Shown here: one piece after another, positions 10,231 through 17,327 of the stretch | Layout of the letters: each line of letters opens with the position of its first letter | How positions within the stretch are numbered: the stretch's first letter is position 1 | Source: a virus | Direction: 5' to 3' (one strand) | IMG/VR virus record: IMGVR_UViG_3300030450_003161 | Span: 1 to 30,289 of that record | Length of the DNA stretch: 30,289 nt | The notes under the pieces: model-generated | Databases searched by the model: none | Told to the model about the DNA's origin: nothing | Seen by the model: only the letters and a program-made list of their open reading frames with translations | Position numbers and translations under genes: made by a program

Positions 10231-10684
10231 ACACCTTGTTAATTGGTATTAATACCATCTGACTTGCATCATCATCTCCACCCATTACAAGCCTAGCATC
10301 ACCACTTTCATGCAACTCTTTTATACGTGCTTTTAGTTGTTTAACAGGCATAATAAATCCACCTTTAATAACATTATCAATTGACAATAATTGTATCCAA
10401 GTTCGTGCATCTGTTGTTGATATGCCTGAGAGTTTTCCACGACACCTAACCTCGATTGCAATATTGCCCGTTGTTGCCCATATATCACGTTCAGTCTTAA
10501 CTTCTATCCGTCCATCACCTTCAAAGACTTGTTCGATGTATTTTTCACCTACCTTACCAAAGTCTAAATCAAGGTCAAATTTATTATTTATATAATCTTC
10601 ACTTAGTGGCACCCATCTACCCCTTTCTTCTATGTTACATGGCCCAAGTATTTTAATTACTTGTTTTAAGAGTTTCTTCTGCAT
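10220..10684 (-). CDS. PD-(D/E)XK-type endonuclease
   Basis: This encodes 154 aa. Residues 57-63 (DGRIEVK) supply an acidic residue followed by E61-x-K63, and a second strand is seen at IAIEVRCRGK (75-84). This order, with a preceding helix containing E48 and E51, is the usual core of small restriction-endonuclease-fold nucleases in phages. It is likely to process DNA during replication, recombination or host DNA breakdown. The ATG lies inside the end of the RuvC-like gene (32-base overlap) and has no strong ribosome site, so translation may be coupled. It is the last gene of the minus operon; its 3' end overlaps the converging virion gene and no terminator is seen there. Confidence 0.7.
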   Translation of the reverse strand: MQKKLLKQVIKILGPCNIEERGRWVPLSEDYINNKFDLDLDFGKVGEKYIEQVFEGDGRIEVKTERDIWATTGNIAIEVRCRGKLSGISTTDARTWIQLLSIDNVIKGGFIMPVKQLKARIKELHESGDARLVMGGDDDASQMVLIPINKVFKD

Positions 10685-11132
10685 ATTTTGCTATCAATAT
10701 TGAATCAGCTGTTATTAGTGTAACTCTTTTTATATAAGGACATAATTCCTTCGCTTTATCTTTAAGCCATCGTTTTCTGTTTTGTTTCTTCAATGCTTTT
10801 GGGCAGCCAAAATGCTGCATCCACGTTAAAGGTAATACTGGTTTGCAATCAACTTCATTGCTAGCCATTACGCCTAGCCAAGAACCATAATTTACCCCAT
10901 ACGCAAATGCCCGACTACTAGCATTATTTGGACGTGCCCAAACTCTCTCCATAACCGCATATATTTCAGACCTTGGTGTATCTCCACATATTAATGAGAA
11001 TAACACCGCCATATCTTCAACTGTTTTAGGACATTTATATGCCTTCACCTCTCCATCTTCAATAACAGATATTCCACCGCTTTTTCCTGGGTCAATACCT
11101 ATTACTTTAGAATGGTAATTCGTCTTGCTCAT
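10653..11132 (-). CDS. RuvC-like Holliday junction resolvase
   Basis: This encodes 159 aa with an RNase H-like fold. The N-terminal strand motif is IGIDPGKSGG with catalytic D14. The second acidic residue is E62 in MERVWARPNN, and the C-terminal helix has TADSILIAKY with D143. The length matches phage and bacterial RuvC-type resolvases (about 150-175 aa). It should cleave branched DNA intermediates before packaging. Its start overlaps the 3' end of the helicase gene by 26 bases and its end overlaps the nuclease gene, so it sits between helicase and nuclease in one replication/recombination operon. Confidence 0.88.
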   Translation of the reverse strand: MSKTNYHSKVIGIDPGKSGGISVIEDGEVKAYKCPKTVEDMAVLFSLICGDTPRSEIYAVMERVWARPNNASSRAFAYGVNYGSWLGVMASNEVDCKPVLPLTWMQHFGCPKALKKQNRKRWLKDKAKELCPYIKRVTLITADSILIAKYAEETLKTSN

Positions 11133-12450
11133 AAACTTTTACCTCTGGACTTTCATATTCTTCAAATGAATTGTATATTTTAACTTTGTCTCCATCGTAG
11201 CCTAAATCAGATGAACCTGATTCTCCATACCTAACCTTTGATGCTTTAAGTCTTATTATATTCTTATCCTTTTTAGGATTAACTTTATGTTCATAATAAA
11301 CAAAGAATACATTCTCTGCTACTTGTTCAATTGCACCACTCTCAGCTAGGTCAGATAAACGTGGCTCACCATCATCTCTATACTCTACACTACGATTTAA
11401 TTGTGAGGCTAAAACTACTGCACAATCATTCTCTTTAGCTAACCATTTATAATCATTTACTAATTGTTCTATTTGTAATCTTCTTGAATCAAAGCTTCCT
11501 GTTGGTTGCACTAATTGAATATAGTCGTCCATAACAATATCAGGTTTAAACTTAGCTACTTCTGTAGAAGACCTTGCAAAGTCCCTAATATTATCAAACA
11601 TTAAAAAATTATCAGAACTATATAGTTGTGCTATTTTTAGCTTAACTCTTTCCAATTCTTCTATCTCAGCCTCTTCATAGACACCTTTACGAACCATCCC
11701 GTAAGATAATTTTCCAGACTCTAAAGTAATAAGCTTTTTAATCATCTCGCTATTAGGCAACTCTCTATTAAATAGAATTACCTTTAAGCCACTATGTATC
11801 ATTTGACTGAGGAGGTTGATTAAGAATGTTGTTTTACCATGTCCAGGCCTACCTCCAACTATGGTTATCTCACCTCTTGTTAATCCACCTGAAAACTTAT
11901 CGATACTTCCGTATCCTGTTTTCATTAACTTGGTCTCTTTATTCGTTATAGAATTAATAGCATCAATAAGTTCTTTATCAATATCAAACTTATCCCCTGG
12001 CCTTAATGCTATAAGTTCTCCAAGGTCCGTATGTGCTGATACTATTGTATCATAAACACTTTCGTTACTCTCTATTGCTTTTTTCTCAATCTCTCTAGTT
12101 TGACCTACTATACGCCGTAACAGATATTTTTCATACAATCTCTTACTATAAGTATCTAGCTTATCTAAACACTTACCGTTGCCCAATGCACTACAATCAA
12201 CTATATAAACTGCGTCCACACCTTTCTTATTGTCTTGAGGTGATAAACCATCAGTTACCGATATTAAATCAATTGTTACTTTACTGTTCCGTAATCCTGT
12301 GATAATGTTCCAAAGCCTTCTTGCTCGTGCTTGATGAAAAATTTCATCCGTATGAATATACTTTGCGACATTTTCGTATTCGTCAGGATTGTGTATAATA
12401 GAGCCGAGTAGAGCATCTTCCAACTGATGGTCAATCTCTTTTGACTCCAT
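11107..12450 (-). CDS. DnaB-like replicative DNA helicase with SSB-like C-terminal tail
   Basis: This encodes 447 aa. The N-terminal DnaB domain begins with EDALLGSIIHNPDEY (~11-25). The RecA-like domain has Walker A GGRPGHGKT (199-207), catalytic E229 in FNRE, Walker B DIVMDD (304-309), the sensor motif ASQLNR (348-353), and a probable arginine-finger region KASKVRYGES (402-411). This is a hexameric 5'-3' helicase unwinding the fork; no primase domain is fused. The last residues, EQDELPF, are unlike a standard DnaB end and mimic the acidic-hydrophobic tail of single-strand binding proteins. The ATG has a clear GGAG site (AAGGAGATAAA). It lies between DUF3310/MTase genes and the resolvase. 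Confidence 0.93.
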   Translation of the reverse strand: MESKEIDHQLEDALLGSIIHNPDEYENVAKYIHTDEIFHQARARRLWNIITGLRNSKVTIDLISVTDGLSPQDNKKGVDAVYIVDCSALGNGKCLDKLDTYSKRLYEKYLLRRIVGQTREIEKKAIESNESVYDTIVSAHTDLGELIALRPGDKFDIDKELIDAINSITNKETKLMKTGYGSIDKFSGGLTRGEITIVGGRPGHGKTTFLINLLSQMIHSGLKVILFNRELPNSEMIKKLITLESGKLSYGMVRKGVYEEAEIEELERVKLKIAQLYSSDNFLMFDNIRDFARSSTEVAKFKPDIVMDDYIQLVQPTGSFDSRRLQIEQLVNDYKWLAKENDCAVVLASQLNRSVEYRDDGEPRLSDLAESGAIEQVAENVFFVYYEHKVNPKKDKNIIRLKASKVRYGESGSSDLGYDGDKVKIYNSFEEYESPEVKVYEQDELPF

Positions 12451-12459
12451 TTTATCTCC

Positions 12460-12654
12460 TTATTTTATATACTTATCAACTAATTTTTTTCCAACATATA
12501 ACATTCCAATTACAAGAGTGATTGAGAATATATCTAAATAATGATTCCCAGAGTCACTCTCAATAGTCCCTATAGGAGTTTCTAAACTCATCTTTTTAGA
12601 CTGCAACGTAGTATCTGATATCATTGCTTCTCTTCTGATTGATTTTGGCTTCAT
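12460..12654 (-). CDS. Small single-span membrane protein
   Basis: This encodes 64 aa. A basic N-terminus is followed by a polar Ser/Thr-rich stretch, then one hydrophobic segment at about residues 38-55 (LDIFSITLVIGMLYVG) and a basic tail. By the positive-inside rule the tail is probably cytoplasmic. The ATG overlaps the DUF3310 stop as ATGA, and the helicase ATG follows 10 bases after its stop, so it is an operon member. No homologue is recognised. Small phage membrane proteins can be holins or inner-membrane modulators, but nothing here decides that. Confidence 0.65.
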   Translation of the reverse strand: MKPKSIRREAMISDTTLQSKKMSLETPIGTIESDSGNHYLDIFSITLVIGMLYVGKKLVDKYIK

Positions 12655-12899
12655 TTAACCTCTCTTTCAATCAGCATGTTTAAATAAAATCTTGCTTTCT
12701 CTAAATCTTCTACTCCATTTTTATATTTATACCTTGAGATATATTTAATTATATTGCCCTCTAAATAGTCCATATTATTGCCGTTAATATAGTCTATAGG
12801 CTCAATATCTCCATTAGTATAATGCTTAGGATGATTCACTTTATCTTCAATAGATTCTTCATATATCCTATTATGTCCATTGCCGTATTCAGGTTCCAT
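12651..12899 (-). CDS. DUF3310 family protein (T7 gp1.7-related)
   Basis: This encodes 82 aa. The segment VNHPKHYTNGDIEPIDYI (about 21-38) followed by EGNIIKYISRYKYKNGVEDL (~47-66) and a KARFYLNMLIE helix is the signature of DUF3310. In phage T7 the family member gp1.7 is linked to nucleotide kinase activity, so nucleotide metabolism is the working idea (family knowledge, not tested here). The start overlaps the methyltransferase stop as TAATG, and an AGGAG site lies upstream. Its neighbours are the methyltransferase and helicase genes. Confidence 0.85.
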   Translation of the reverse strand: MEPEYGNGHNRIYEESIEDKVNHPKHYTNGDIEPIDYINGNNMDYLEGNIIKYISRYKYKNGVEDLEKARFYLNMLIEREVK

Positions 12900-13714
12900 T
12901 AAAATAACTCTCCTTGAGATGTCTTCTGTTCAATTATTTTAGCATACTCTGGATTAAGCTCAATCCCAATCCATTTCCTACTAAGTCTTTGAGCAACATA
13001 AGCAGTTGTCCCACTTCCCATGAATGGGTCAAGAACTGTGTCTCCCTCTTTACTACCTGCTTTGATACATCTCTCAGGAATAGCCTCAGGAAATACCGCA
13101 AAATGTGCTCCACTAAATGATGATGTATTTATAGTCCATACATCTCTCATCCTAGCATCAGTAATTCTGTCTCTTAATATATCAGCATTAAAATAATACT
13201 TTTTCTTCTTAGAAAATAAAAAGATGTGCTCATGAGACTTAGCACACCTATCATTAACCGCTTCAGGCATTGGGTTTGGTTTTGCCCATATAATATCTTG
13301 CCTTAAGTACCAGCCCTTCTTTTGCATTGAAAGAGCCAACATCCAGGGAACACCAGCTAAGTCTTTTGTCTTAAGATACTCATGCTTTGGTGGAGCCTTC
13401 CTATGCTCCCTGTATTTCTCACCTGTATCACTATTAGTTATTGAATTGCCACCATCCCAATGGCCACCTTTTGCTCCAAAATAAGTGTCTCCAATATTCA
13501 ACCATAGTGTACCATCCTCCTTTAAAACTCTTCTAACTTCTTCAAATATCTCAGTAAGTTTTGAGACGAATTGTTCTGGGTGGTCTTCTTGTCCTAGTTG
13601 ACCACTATCGTCATAATCTCTCAATCCCCAATACGGCGGGGATGTTACGCATGTCTGAACAGATTCGTTAGGGACTTCTTTTAACTTACTAAGACAGTCT
13701 CCTATCAATATCAT
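12899..13714 (-). CDS. DNA methyltransferase, beta-class (N4-cytosine or N6-adenine)
   Basis: This encodes 271 aa. The catalytic motif IV TSPPYWGLRDY (24-34) comes first and the AdoMet-binding motif I DPFMGSGTTAYVAQ (229-242) near the C-terminus, the order of beta-class amino-methyltransferases. SPPY is more typical of N4-cytosine enzymes. WLNIGDTYFG (71-80) and the following region fit the family. A target recognition region would lie roughly at 80-180. No restriction endonuclease partner is adjacent, so this looks like an orphan enzyme that modifies phage DNA, probably against host restriction or for regulation. The ATG has a strong GAGGAG site (AGAGGAGAAAC). Confidence 0.9.
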   Translation of the reverse strand: MILIGDCLSKLKEVPNESVQTCVTSPPYWGLRDYDDSGQLGQEDHPEQFVSKLTEIFEEVRRVLKEDGTLWLNIGDTYFGAKGGHWDGGNSITNSDTGEKYREHRKAPPKHEYLKTKDLAGVPWMLALSMQKKGWYLRQDIIWAKPNPMPEAVNDRCAKSHEHIFLFSKKKKYYFNADILRDRITDARMRDVWTINTSSFSGAHFAVFPEAIPERCIKAGSKEGDTVLDPFMGSGTTAYVAQRLSRKWIGIELNPEYAKIIEQKTSQGELF

Positions 13715-13901
13715 GTTTCTCCTCTAATAATTGACCGTATCTTTTCATAGTTACCATTAATAATCGTGGAGTTATTACTGTATTATATTCAGTTCGCTTT
13801 CCAATATTATTCATAAAATATAACATTCTCTCCCTATAAAATGATACTAGCCAATCTGTGATGTGTTCTGATGATTTCCATCCGAGTTCGAGTTCTTCCA
13901 T
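13689..13901 (-). CDS. Small protein of unknown function
   Basis: This encodes 70 aa. It has an acidic N-terminus and a helical, aromatic and basic middle (WLVSFYRERMLYFM). The ATG is preceded by GAGGAAAA and lies within the end of the upstream gene (55-base overlap). Its own end overlaps the methyltransferase start by 26 bases. The dense overlaps support a translated gene, but no family is recognised. It may work with or regulate the methyltransferase; that is only a guess from adjacency. Confidence 0.55.
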   Translation of the reverse strand: MEELELGWKSSEHITDWLVSFYRERMLYFMNNIGKRTEYNTVITPRLLMVTMKRYGQLLEEKHDIDRRLS

Positions 13902-14077
13902 TTTTCCTCTTCCATAGTTTCTTCTATCTTCCTTAAAAGATATTTCAGTTCAACTTCATTCACTTTAAACAATGGAGTCTCTCCGCTTACTGGAAGTTTC
14001 TGGAGTGGGTCTTGCTTATCGTACAATCCCCAACCTCGTTCTCTAAGAAAACCTTTTATCACTTCTGTTATTTTCAC
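13847..14077 (-). CDS. Small protein of unknown function (GTG start)
   Basis: This encodes 76 aa from a GTG chosen because AGGAG lies 7 bases upstream and the GTG overlaps the preceding stop as GTGA. The first 45 residues look compact (VIKGFLRERGWGLYDKQD). A charged helix follows (VNEVELKYLLRKIEETMEEE), then a polar Asn/Ser-rich tail. The tail-encoding part overlaps the next gene by 55 bases, which may explain its low complexity. Function is unknown. Confidence 0.6.
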   Translation of the reverse strand: MKITEVIKGFLRERGWGLYDKQDPLQKLPVSGETPLFKVNEVELKYLLRKIEETMEEEKWKNSNSDGNHQNTSQIG

Positions 14078-14286
14078 TTCGTTTCTCCTGGTTCGTTTTC
14101 TTTCTGGTGCTTCTTAACTTTTTTTTCTACAAACTTATTGAACTTATCTGTTTCTTTTTTCCATTCTAAATATAAGCCAAATACACTATCAAGTGCATTC
14201 AATTTTTCATCCAACATTTGAACGTGGCTTATAAGCTTAGATATTACTGTTTCAATTTCTTTTTTCGTAGGTTTTTTCCTTGTCAA
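14074..14286 (-). CDS. Small coiled-coil protein of unknown function (TTG start)
   Basis: This encodes 70 aa from a TTG start with a good AAGGAG site 6 bases upstream and no in-frame ATG nearby. The protein is highly charged with long helices, likely a coiled coil from about residue 8 to 60, Lys/Glu-rich at the end. The stop overlaps the next gene's GTG. Nothing points to an enzyme. A short upstream frame MNKRRIN overlaps the ribosome site and is probably not meaningful. Confidence 0.6.
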   Translation of the reverse strand: MTRKKPTKKEIETVISKLISHVQMLDEKLNALDSVFGLYLEWKKETDKFNKFVEKKVKKHQKENEPGETK

Positions 14287-14308
14287 TTTATTCTCCTTTT
14301 ATTCATAT

Positions 14309-14357
14309 GGGAGCAGGAATAAGGGATAAAGATGTAAACAATAAACAACCTGCCCCC
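14309..14357 (-). other. Intergenic RNA hairpin
   Basis: In the 77-base gap between two small genes, 14309-14317 pairs with 14349-14357 around a 31-base AT-rich loop. On the minus-strand RNA this is GGGGGCAGG with CCTGCTCCC: nine pairs with one G-U. On the plus strand the same position is an A-C mismatch, which favours a minus-strand RNA structure. It is not followed by a U-run, so it is not a classical terminator. It may be a stability or processing element. Confidence 0.4.
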
Positions 14358-14363
14358 ACTGAA

Positions 14364-14528
14364 TTATTTTGCACCTCTTGTAAAGTATACACCTCTAAGG
14401 TACTGTTTTAGCCACCAACAATGCTCAGGAATATTTTCAATTGCTTCCTGTTGCCTTGACGCAGTTGGCCTAGTATCATCATAAATCCTATTGTATTTAG
14501 TCTTTCTTGCTTCGTTTTGCTTTTTCAT
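14364..14528 (-). CDS. Small basic protein of unknown function
   Basis: This encodes 54 aa from the ATG at 14528. A longer frame exists from a TTG at 14567, but the ATG has an AAAGG site about 10 bases upstream and shortens the overlap with the preceding gene. The N-terminus is very basic (MKKQNEARKTKYNRIYDD); the C-terminal half has paired Trp residues (EHCWWLKQYLRGVYF). No family is recognised. It lies between coiled-coil proteins in the minus operon. Confidence 0.5.
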   Translation of the reverse strand: MKKQNEARKTKYNRIYDDTRPTASRQQEAIENIPEHCWWLKQYLRGVYFTRGAK

Positions 14529-14742
14529 TTGACTTTTTACCTTTTGGCTTTTCTTCAATATCCTCAATTACTTCATTAGTTTCTTCGTTAACATCTTCAA
14601 CTAAATCAATATGAGTTGTTCTCTGACCTTTATCTTCCATGGAATCTATAACATCAATAACTTTCGCTAAAGCTGCATCAATCCTATCGACTTGCAACTT
14701 CAGTTTATCAATATCTTTTTCCATATCAATTGCTCTACCCAT
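14497..14742 (-). CDS. Coiled-coil protein with charged tail, unknown function
   Basis: This encodes 81 aa with an ATG preceded by AAGGAGATAGGTA. Residues 5-37 form a clear amphipathic helix (MEKDIDKLKLQVDRIDAAL), followed by an acidic stretch (~45-62) and a Lys-rich tail (EKPKGKKSNEKAKRSKKD). The Lys-rich tail could contact nucleic acid. Its ATG overlaps the stop of the upstream membrane microprotein as TAATG. Confidence 0.65.
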   Translation of the reverse strand: MGRAIDMEKDIDKLKLQVDRIDAALAKVIDVIDSMEDKGQRTTHIDLVEDVNEETNEVIEDIEEKPKGKKSNEKAKRSKKD

Positions 14743-14849
14743 TACCTATCTCCTTCTTTTTTAAGTGCTATTATAAGTGCTATTCCTAAAACAAACAAGG
14801 TTACATAACACACTATGTTAAATACTCCAATACTAACTACATAATCCAT
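14742..14849 (-). CDS. 35-aa single-span membrane microprotein
   Basis: A 35-aa frame starts at an ATG with AAAGGAAT upstream and ends in a TAA that overlaps the next gene's ATG (TAATG). Residues ~4-28 are uninterrupted hydrophobic (VVSIGVFNIVCYVTLFVLGI is the core), followed by a short charged tail KKEGDR. The ribosome site, tight junction and membrane-helix composition together support a real gene. Function is unknown. Confidence 0.6.
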   Translation of the reverse strand: MDYVVSIGVFNIVCYVTLFVLGIALIIALKKEGDR

Positions 14850-14866
14850 AATTATTCCTTTTTAAA

Positions 14867-15049
14867 TTATTGTGCCCTTCCAGTCAATGAAGTTTTTATT
14901 CTGTATGCAGCTATTTGGATAGCTATAACCATAGTGTCTTGCGGACTACTGAAGCGTACATACTCCTGCAACTTCCAGCCAGGCAATATAGTGGCAAGAG
15001 TTTTGTCATCTCTTGTCTGGTCTAGGATATGCAACTGAAAGGGCAACAA
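14867..15049 (-). CDS. Small protein of unknown function, probable TTG start
   Basis: This encodes up to 60 aa. There is no in-frame ATG near the 5' end; the TTG at 15049 follows the upstream stop by one base, and GGGTAAG upstream may serve as a weak ribosome site. The sequence reads as a plausible compact domain (ATILPGWKLQEYVRF, then MVIAIQIAAYRIKTSL) and fills the only gap between two well-supported genes. Start and even reality are uncertain. No family is recognised. Confidence 0.5.
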   Translation of the reverse strand: MLPFQLHILDQTRDDKTLATILPGWKLQEYVRFSSPQDTMVIAIQIAAYRIKTSLTGRAQ

Positions 15050-15050
15050 T

Positions 15051-15179
15051 TTACTTACCCATATGTCTATATATAGTTGCTAAAGATACTTTCATCCATC
15101 TAGCCAACGTTGTTGGTTTAATTCGAAAATAACTGTTAGCTCCTCTTATTACTTTAGACTTGAACTTTGTTATTTTCAT
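15051..15179 (-). CDS. 42-aa helix-turn-helix protein
   Basis: A 42-aa frame starts at an ATG overlapping the SSB-like gene stop as TAATG. The protein has a basic N-terminus and then TTLARWMKVSLATIYRHMGK (23-42), which fits the helix-turn-helix of resolvase-type and small phage regulators (first helix LARWM, turn KVS, recognition helix LATIYRHM). It is little more than a DNA-binding motif, so it may bind as a dimer or with a partner. Position directly after the SSB-like gene suggests either a regulator of the recombination cassette or a DNA-binding accessory factor. Confidence 0.65.
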   Translation of the reverse strand: MKITKFKSKVIRGANSYFRIKPTTLARWMKVSLATIYRHMGK

Positions 15180-15790
15180 TAGAACGGTATCTCCTCAGTA
15201 AAGTCTTTAATTTCACCTTCGTCCCAAGATTTCACAAACTTAACATACCAAGGCTTGATTTCTTTTCCATTTTTATTAGTATATGGCTTTCCTCTTCCAA
15301 CTACACCAATAGCAGGCTTCCCAACAATATCTTCTTCAGAAAGACTAGGCATTATTTCAACTTTAATTTTTTTACCATCTATTTCACGTTCTTCTTGCTT
15401 AACTGGAATACCGATAGACTTGCAAAACAATAAGTACTTATCGTTTCCTGATGGATTAGCCTCAAAGTCATCACCTTCCTTCGGTGTTAAAAATTTAAAT
15501 ACTCCTGAGCCCTTTATAGTTCTTCCTACATATTCAGAACCACTATATTCTTCATCTTTGAAAGTATAAGACTTTATTCCGTTTTCCTTAGCTACTTCAA
15601 AGAAGTAATTATAAACAGTTGCTTTATAACCTTTAAAAGATACTTCTCTAGTTGTAATGTCTTTTAAATGTCCTAAATATTCACCTTCAGTTAAAGGTCT
15701 CTTCCAGTCATCTTTATTGATACTTATTTTTTTCTTTTCATCTGGAATGAATAATATTTCATCACCAAATAATTCTTCAGCTTTTGCCAT
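15179..15790 (-). CDS. Putative single-stranded DNA-binding protein
   Basis: This encodes 203 aa. The body is beta-strand rich (GEYLGHLKDITTREVSF, YVGRTIKGSGVFKFL, then KPWYVKFVKSW), compatible with an OB-like fold. The C-terminus is acidic and ends DFTEEIPF, the classic tail by which SSB proteins bind replication and repair partners. It lies directly after a Sak3-type annealase and a Cas4-like exonuclease, the usual partners. A relationship to the DUF669 type of phage SSB is possible but not shown. It should coat ssDNA at forks and recombination ends. The ATG has GGAG six bases upstream. Confidence 0.72.
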   Translation of the reverse strand: MAKAEELFGDEILFIPDEKKKISINKDDWKRPLTEGEYLGHLKDITTREVSFKGYKATVYNYFFEVAKENGIKSYTFKDEEYSGSEYVGRTIKGSGVFKFLTPKEGDDFEANPSGNDKYLLFCKSIGIPVKQEEREIDGKKIKVEIMPSLSEEDIVGKPAIGVVGRGKPYTNKNGKEIKPWYVKFVKSWDEGEIKDFTEEIPF

Positions 15791-15791
15791 C

Positions 15792-16358
15792 TTATGCTCC
15801 TATCATTGTTGTTAACTTGTTCTTGCAGGCTTCGTAGTTTCTACTATTAATCTTACCGCCTGCTACTTTATTATTAATGTCACCTACTAACTCACTATCA
15901 TCAATCTTAGATAGTATCTTAGTAAGCTCATCACTTTGTTCTTTAGTTAAACCGTCAGCATCAGGTAAATCTTCACCACGATACAGATATAAGCCTAAGC
16001 CATGCAATGCAATAGCTTTTGCTAAACATCTCTGTATGCTAGTATTTACTTGAAACGCATTAGGTTTCTCTATTGTTTGATTACGATTATCAAGGATAGG
16101 ATGTATCTGTGATAACGGAATATCATCAACTGTTACTTCGACCTCAACGAAACAACCTGCATCAGATATAGTGTAAGGCCAACCCGTTTGCTCATCTTTA
16201 ATTACCCTCCAAGTTGATTCAGGCTTTAGTTGTCGTAATATGTCAACCGCATCTGCCCAACTCAAGTAATTGAATTGTCCTTTCTTTGCTATCAATTCAG
16301 CTAAATCATGCTTCCTCAGTATTTTAAAGTAATGCTCTTTGCTTTTACTTTGTGCCAT
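15792..16358 (-). CDS. Sak3-type (DUF1071) single-strand annealing protein
   Basis: This encodes 188 aa. The conserved block YLSWADAVDIL (31-41), VEVEVTV (71-77), the DNRNQTIEKPNAFQVN region and SIQRCLAKAIALHGLGLYLY (107-126) followed by RGEDLPD is the DUF1071/Sak3 signature. These phage proteins anneal complementary ssDNA and promote recombination. The C-terminal third is a variable charged region. A GAGG site lies 7 bases before the ATG. Gene order exonuclease, annealase, SSB matches phage recombination cassettes. Confidence 0.85.
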   Translation of the reverse strand: MAQSKSKEHYFKILRKHDLAELIAKKGQFNYLSWADAVDILRQLKPESTWRVIKDEQTGWPYTISDAGCFVEVEVTVDDIPLSQIHPILDNRNQTIEKPNAFQVNTSIQRCLAKAIALHGLGLYLYRGEDLPDADGLTKEQSDELTKILSKIDDSELVGDINNKVAGGKINSRNYEACKNKLTTMIGA

Positions 16359-16362
16359 TTAT

Positions 16363-17175
16363 TTACCTCGCTTTGTTTTTGTAGTCAGGTGGATTACAAT
16401 GGTCTTTAAACTCACAATATCCACATGCCCATTTTTCTACAGGTGACACACCCAACATAAATTGAGGGACACCCTTCTCATGCTCTTTTATTATGTTTCT
16501 CCAGTAGTTCCTAGCTAAGTTAATGTAGTTACTATGAACAAACACGTTCTTCATTGCGGATGTATCTTTGTTGTAAAAATACAGATACATACCGTCAAGT
16601 CTTCCAAATTGCTCTTGAACTGCTATTCCATATGTTCCTAATTGCAGCTTATAATTTTCATGGTCATTAGTTATGTTATTGCCGAATGATTTAGACCAGG
16701 CAAATGATGCAATGGTTTTTAAGTCATACAAATAAATCTTCTCTTCACCATCCTCTTCTTGCTGTGCAACAATATCATAAAAACCTCTGACATTTAACTC
16801 AGGTATTACTATTTCTTGTTCAACATGAAATTTTACTTTCTTTTTCTTATAATATTCTTTTTCTTTAATATTATCTATAATATTATTATCTATATTATTA
16901 TATATATAATAACTGTTAACAAGTGCATCCTGAAAGTCATCATGAAATATTGAACCAAATCTCATTCTGAACTTACCAACCTTAGCCGTTTCATTTGTAG
17001 GTTTTGCTCTTTCAACTGATTGATAATACAGCTTCCTTGAACAAAAACCTGCACCGCTAGCATGGTAATAACCTTCATTACCAACATATCTATTCTGATA
17101 GTTTTCTTCATTCTTTTTATCTATATAGTTTAAATAGTGTTCTTCAAGCCCAACAGGGTCGAATGCTGACCTCAC
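16363..17175 (-). CDS. Cas4/RecB-like PD-(D/E)XK exonuclease with iron-sulfur cysteines
   Basis: This encodes 270 aa from a GTG with AAGGAG 7 bases upstream, overlapping the RHH gene stop as GTGA. It has the Cas4-like set: C45 in FCSRKLYYQ, H78, D134 (GFYDIVAQ), D151-x-K153 (YDLKTI), Q178 (KLQLGTYG), and three C-terminal cysteines C251, C254, C260 (CGYCEFKDHC). The four cysteines should hold a 4Fe-4S cluster. It likely resects dsDNA ends to make ssDNA for the neighbouring annealase. Residues ~89-115 are an AT-driven Asn/Ile/Lys-rich insertion. No CRISPR array or other cas gene is nearby, so a CRISPR role is unlikely. Confidence 0.87.
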   Translation of the reverse strand: MRSAFDPVGLEEHYLNYIDKKNEENYQNRYVGNEGYYHASGAGFCSRKLYYQSVERAKPTNETAKVGKFRMRFGSIFHDDFQDALVNSYYIYNNIDNNIIDNIKEKEYYKKKKVKFHVEQEIVIPELNVRGFYDIVAQQEEDGEEKIYLYDLKTIASFAWSKSFGNNITNDHENYKLQLGTYGIAVQEQFGRLDGMYLYFYNKDTSAMKNVFVHSNYINLARNYWRNIIKEHEKGVPQFMLGVSPVEKWACGYCEFKDHCNPPDYKNKAR

Positions 17176-17327
17176 GCATTCACTCCTTTTTTAACATAAC
17201 TGTTTATAAGTTTTAACATTATGTCGTTAATATTCTCATCATTTTCTGATATGTTTCTCATTTTTAATTTTTTCCATAAATCAGTTGGAATATTTTTAAC
17301 TAAAAATGTCGTATGTTCTTTACTCAT
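17172..17327 (-). CDS. 51-aa ribbon-helix-helix DNA-binding protein
   Basis: A 51-aa frame starts at an ATG with AAGGAG 10 bases upstream and ends overlapping the exonuclease GTG. The order strand TTFLVKNIP (6-14), helix DLWKKLKMRNISEN (16-29), helix INDIMLKLINSYVKK (33-47) matches Arc/CopG-type ribbon-helix-helix repressors, which bind operators as dimers through the strand. It is the first gene of the recombination cassette after an AT-rich spacer, so autoregulation of this unit is a reasonable inference. Confidence 0.7.
   Translation of the reverse strand: MSKEHTTFLVKNIPTDLWKKLKMRNISENDENINDIMLKLINSYVKKGVNA

Noticed and set aside
10653-12654. Conventional replication module with DNA polymerase and primase
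   Set aside because: Helicase, resolvase, SSB and annealase are present, but no polymerase or primase motif was found in the window, so a complete replisome is not claimed.
15255-15569. 104-aa plus-strand frame opposite the SSB-like gene
   Set aside because: It is antisense to a well-supported gene and its composition (Ser, Pro, Leu) is typical of a shadow frame.
16363-17175. CRISPR-associated Cas4
   Set aside because: The fold matches, but no repeat-spacer array or other cas gene is in the window, and neighbours are annealase and SSB. A recombination exonuclease fits better.
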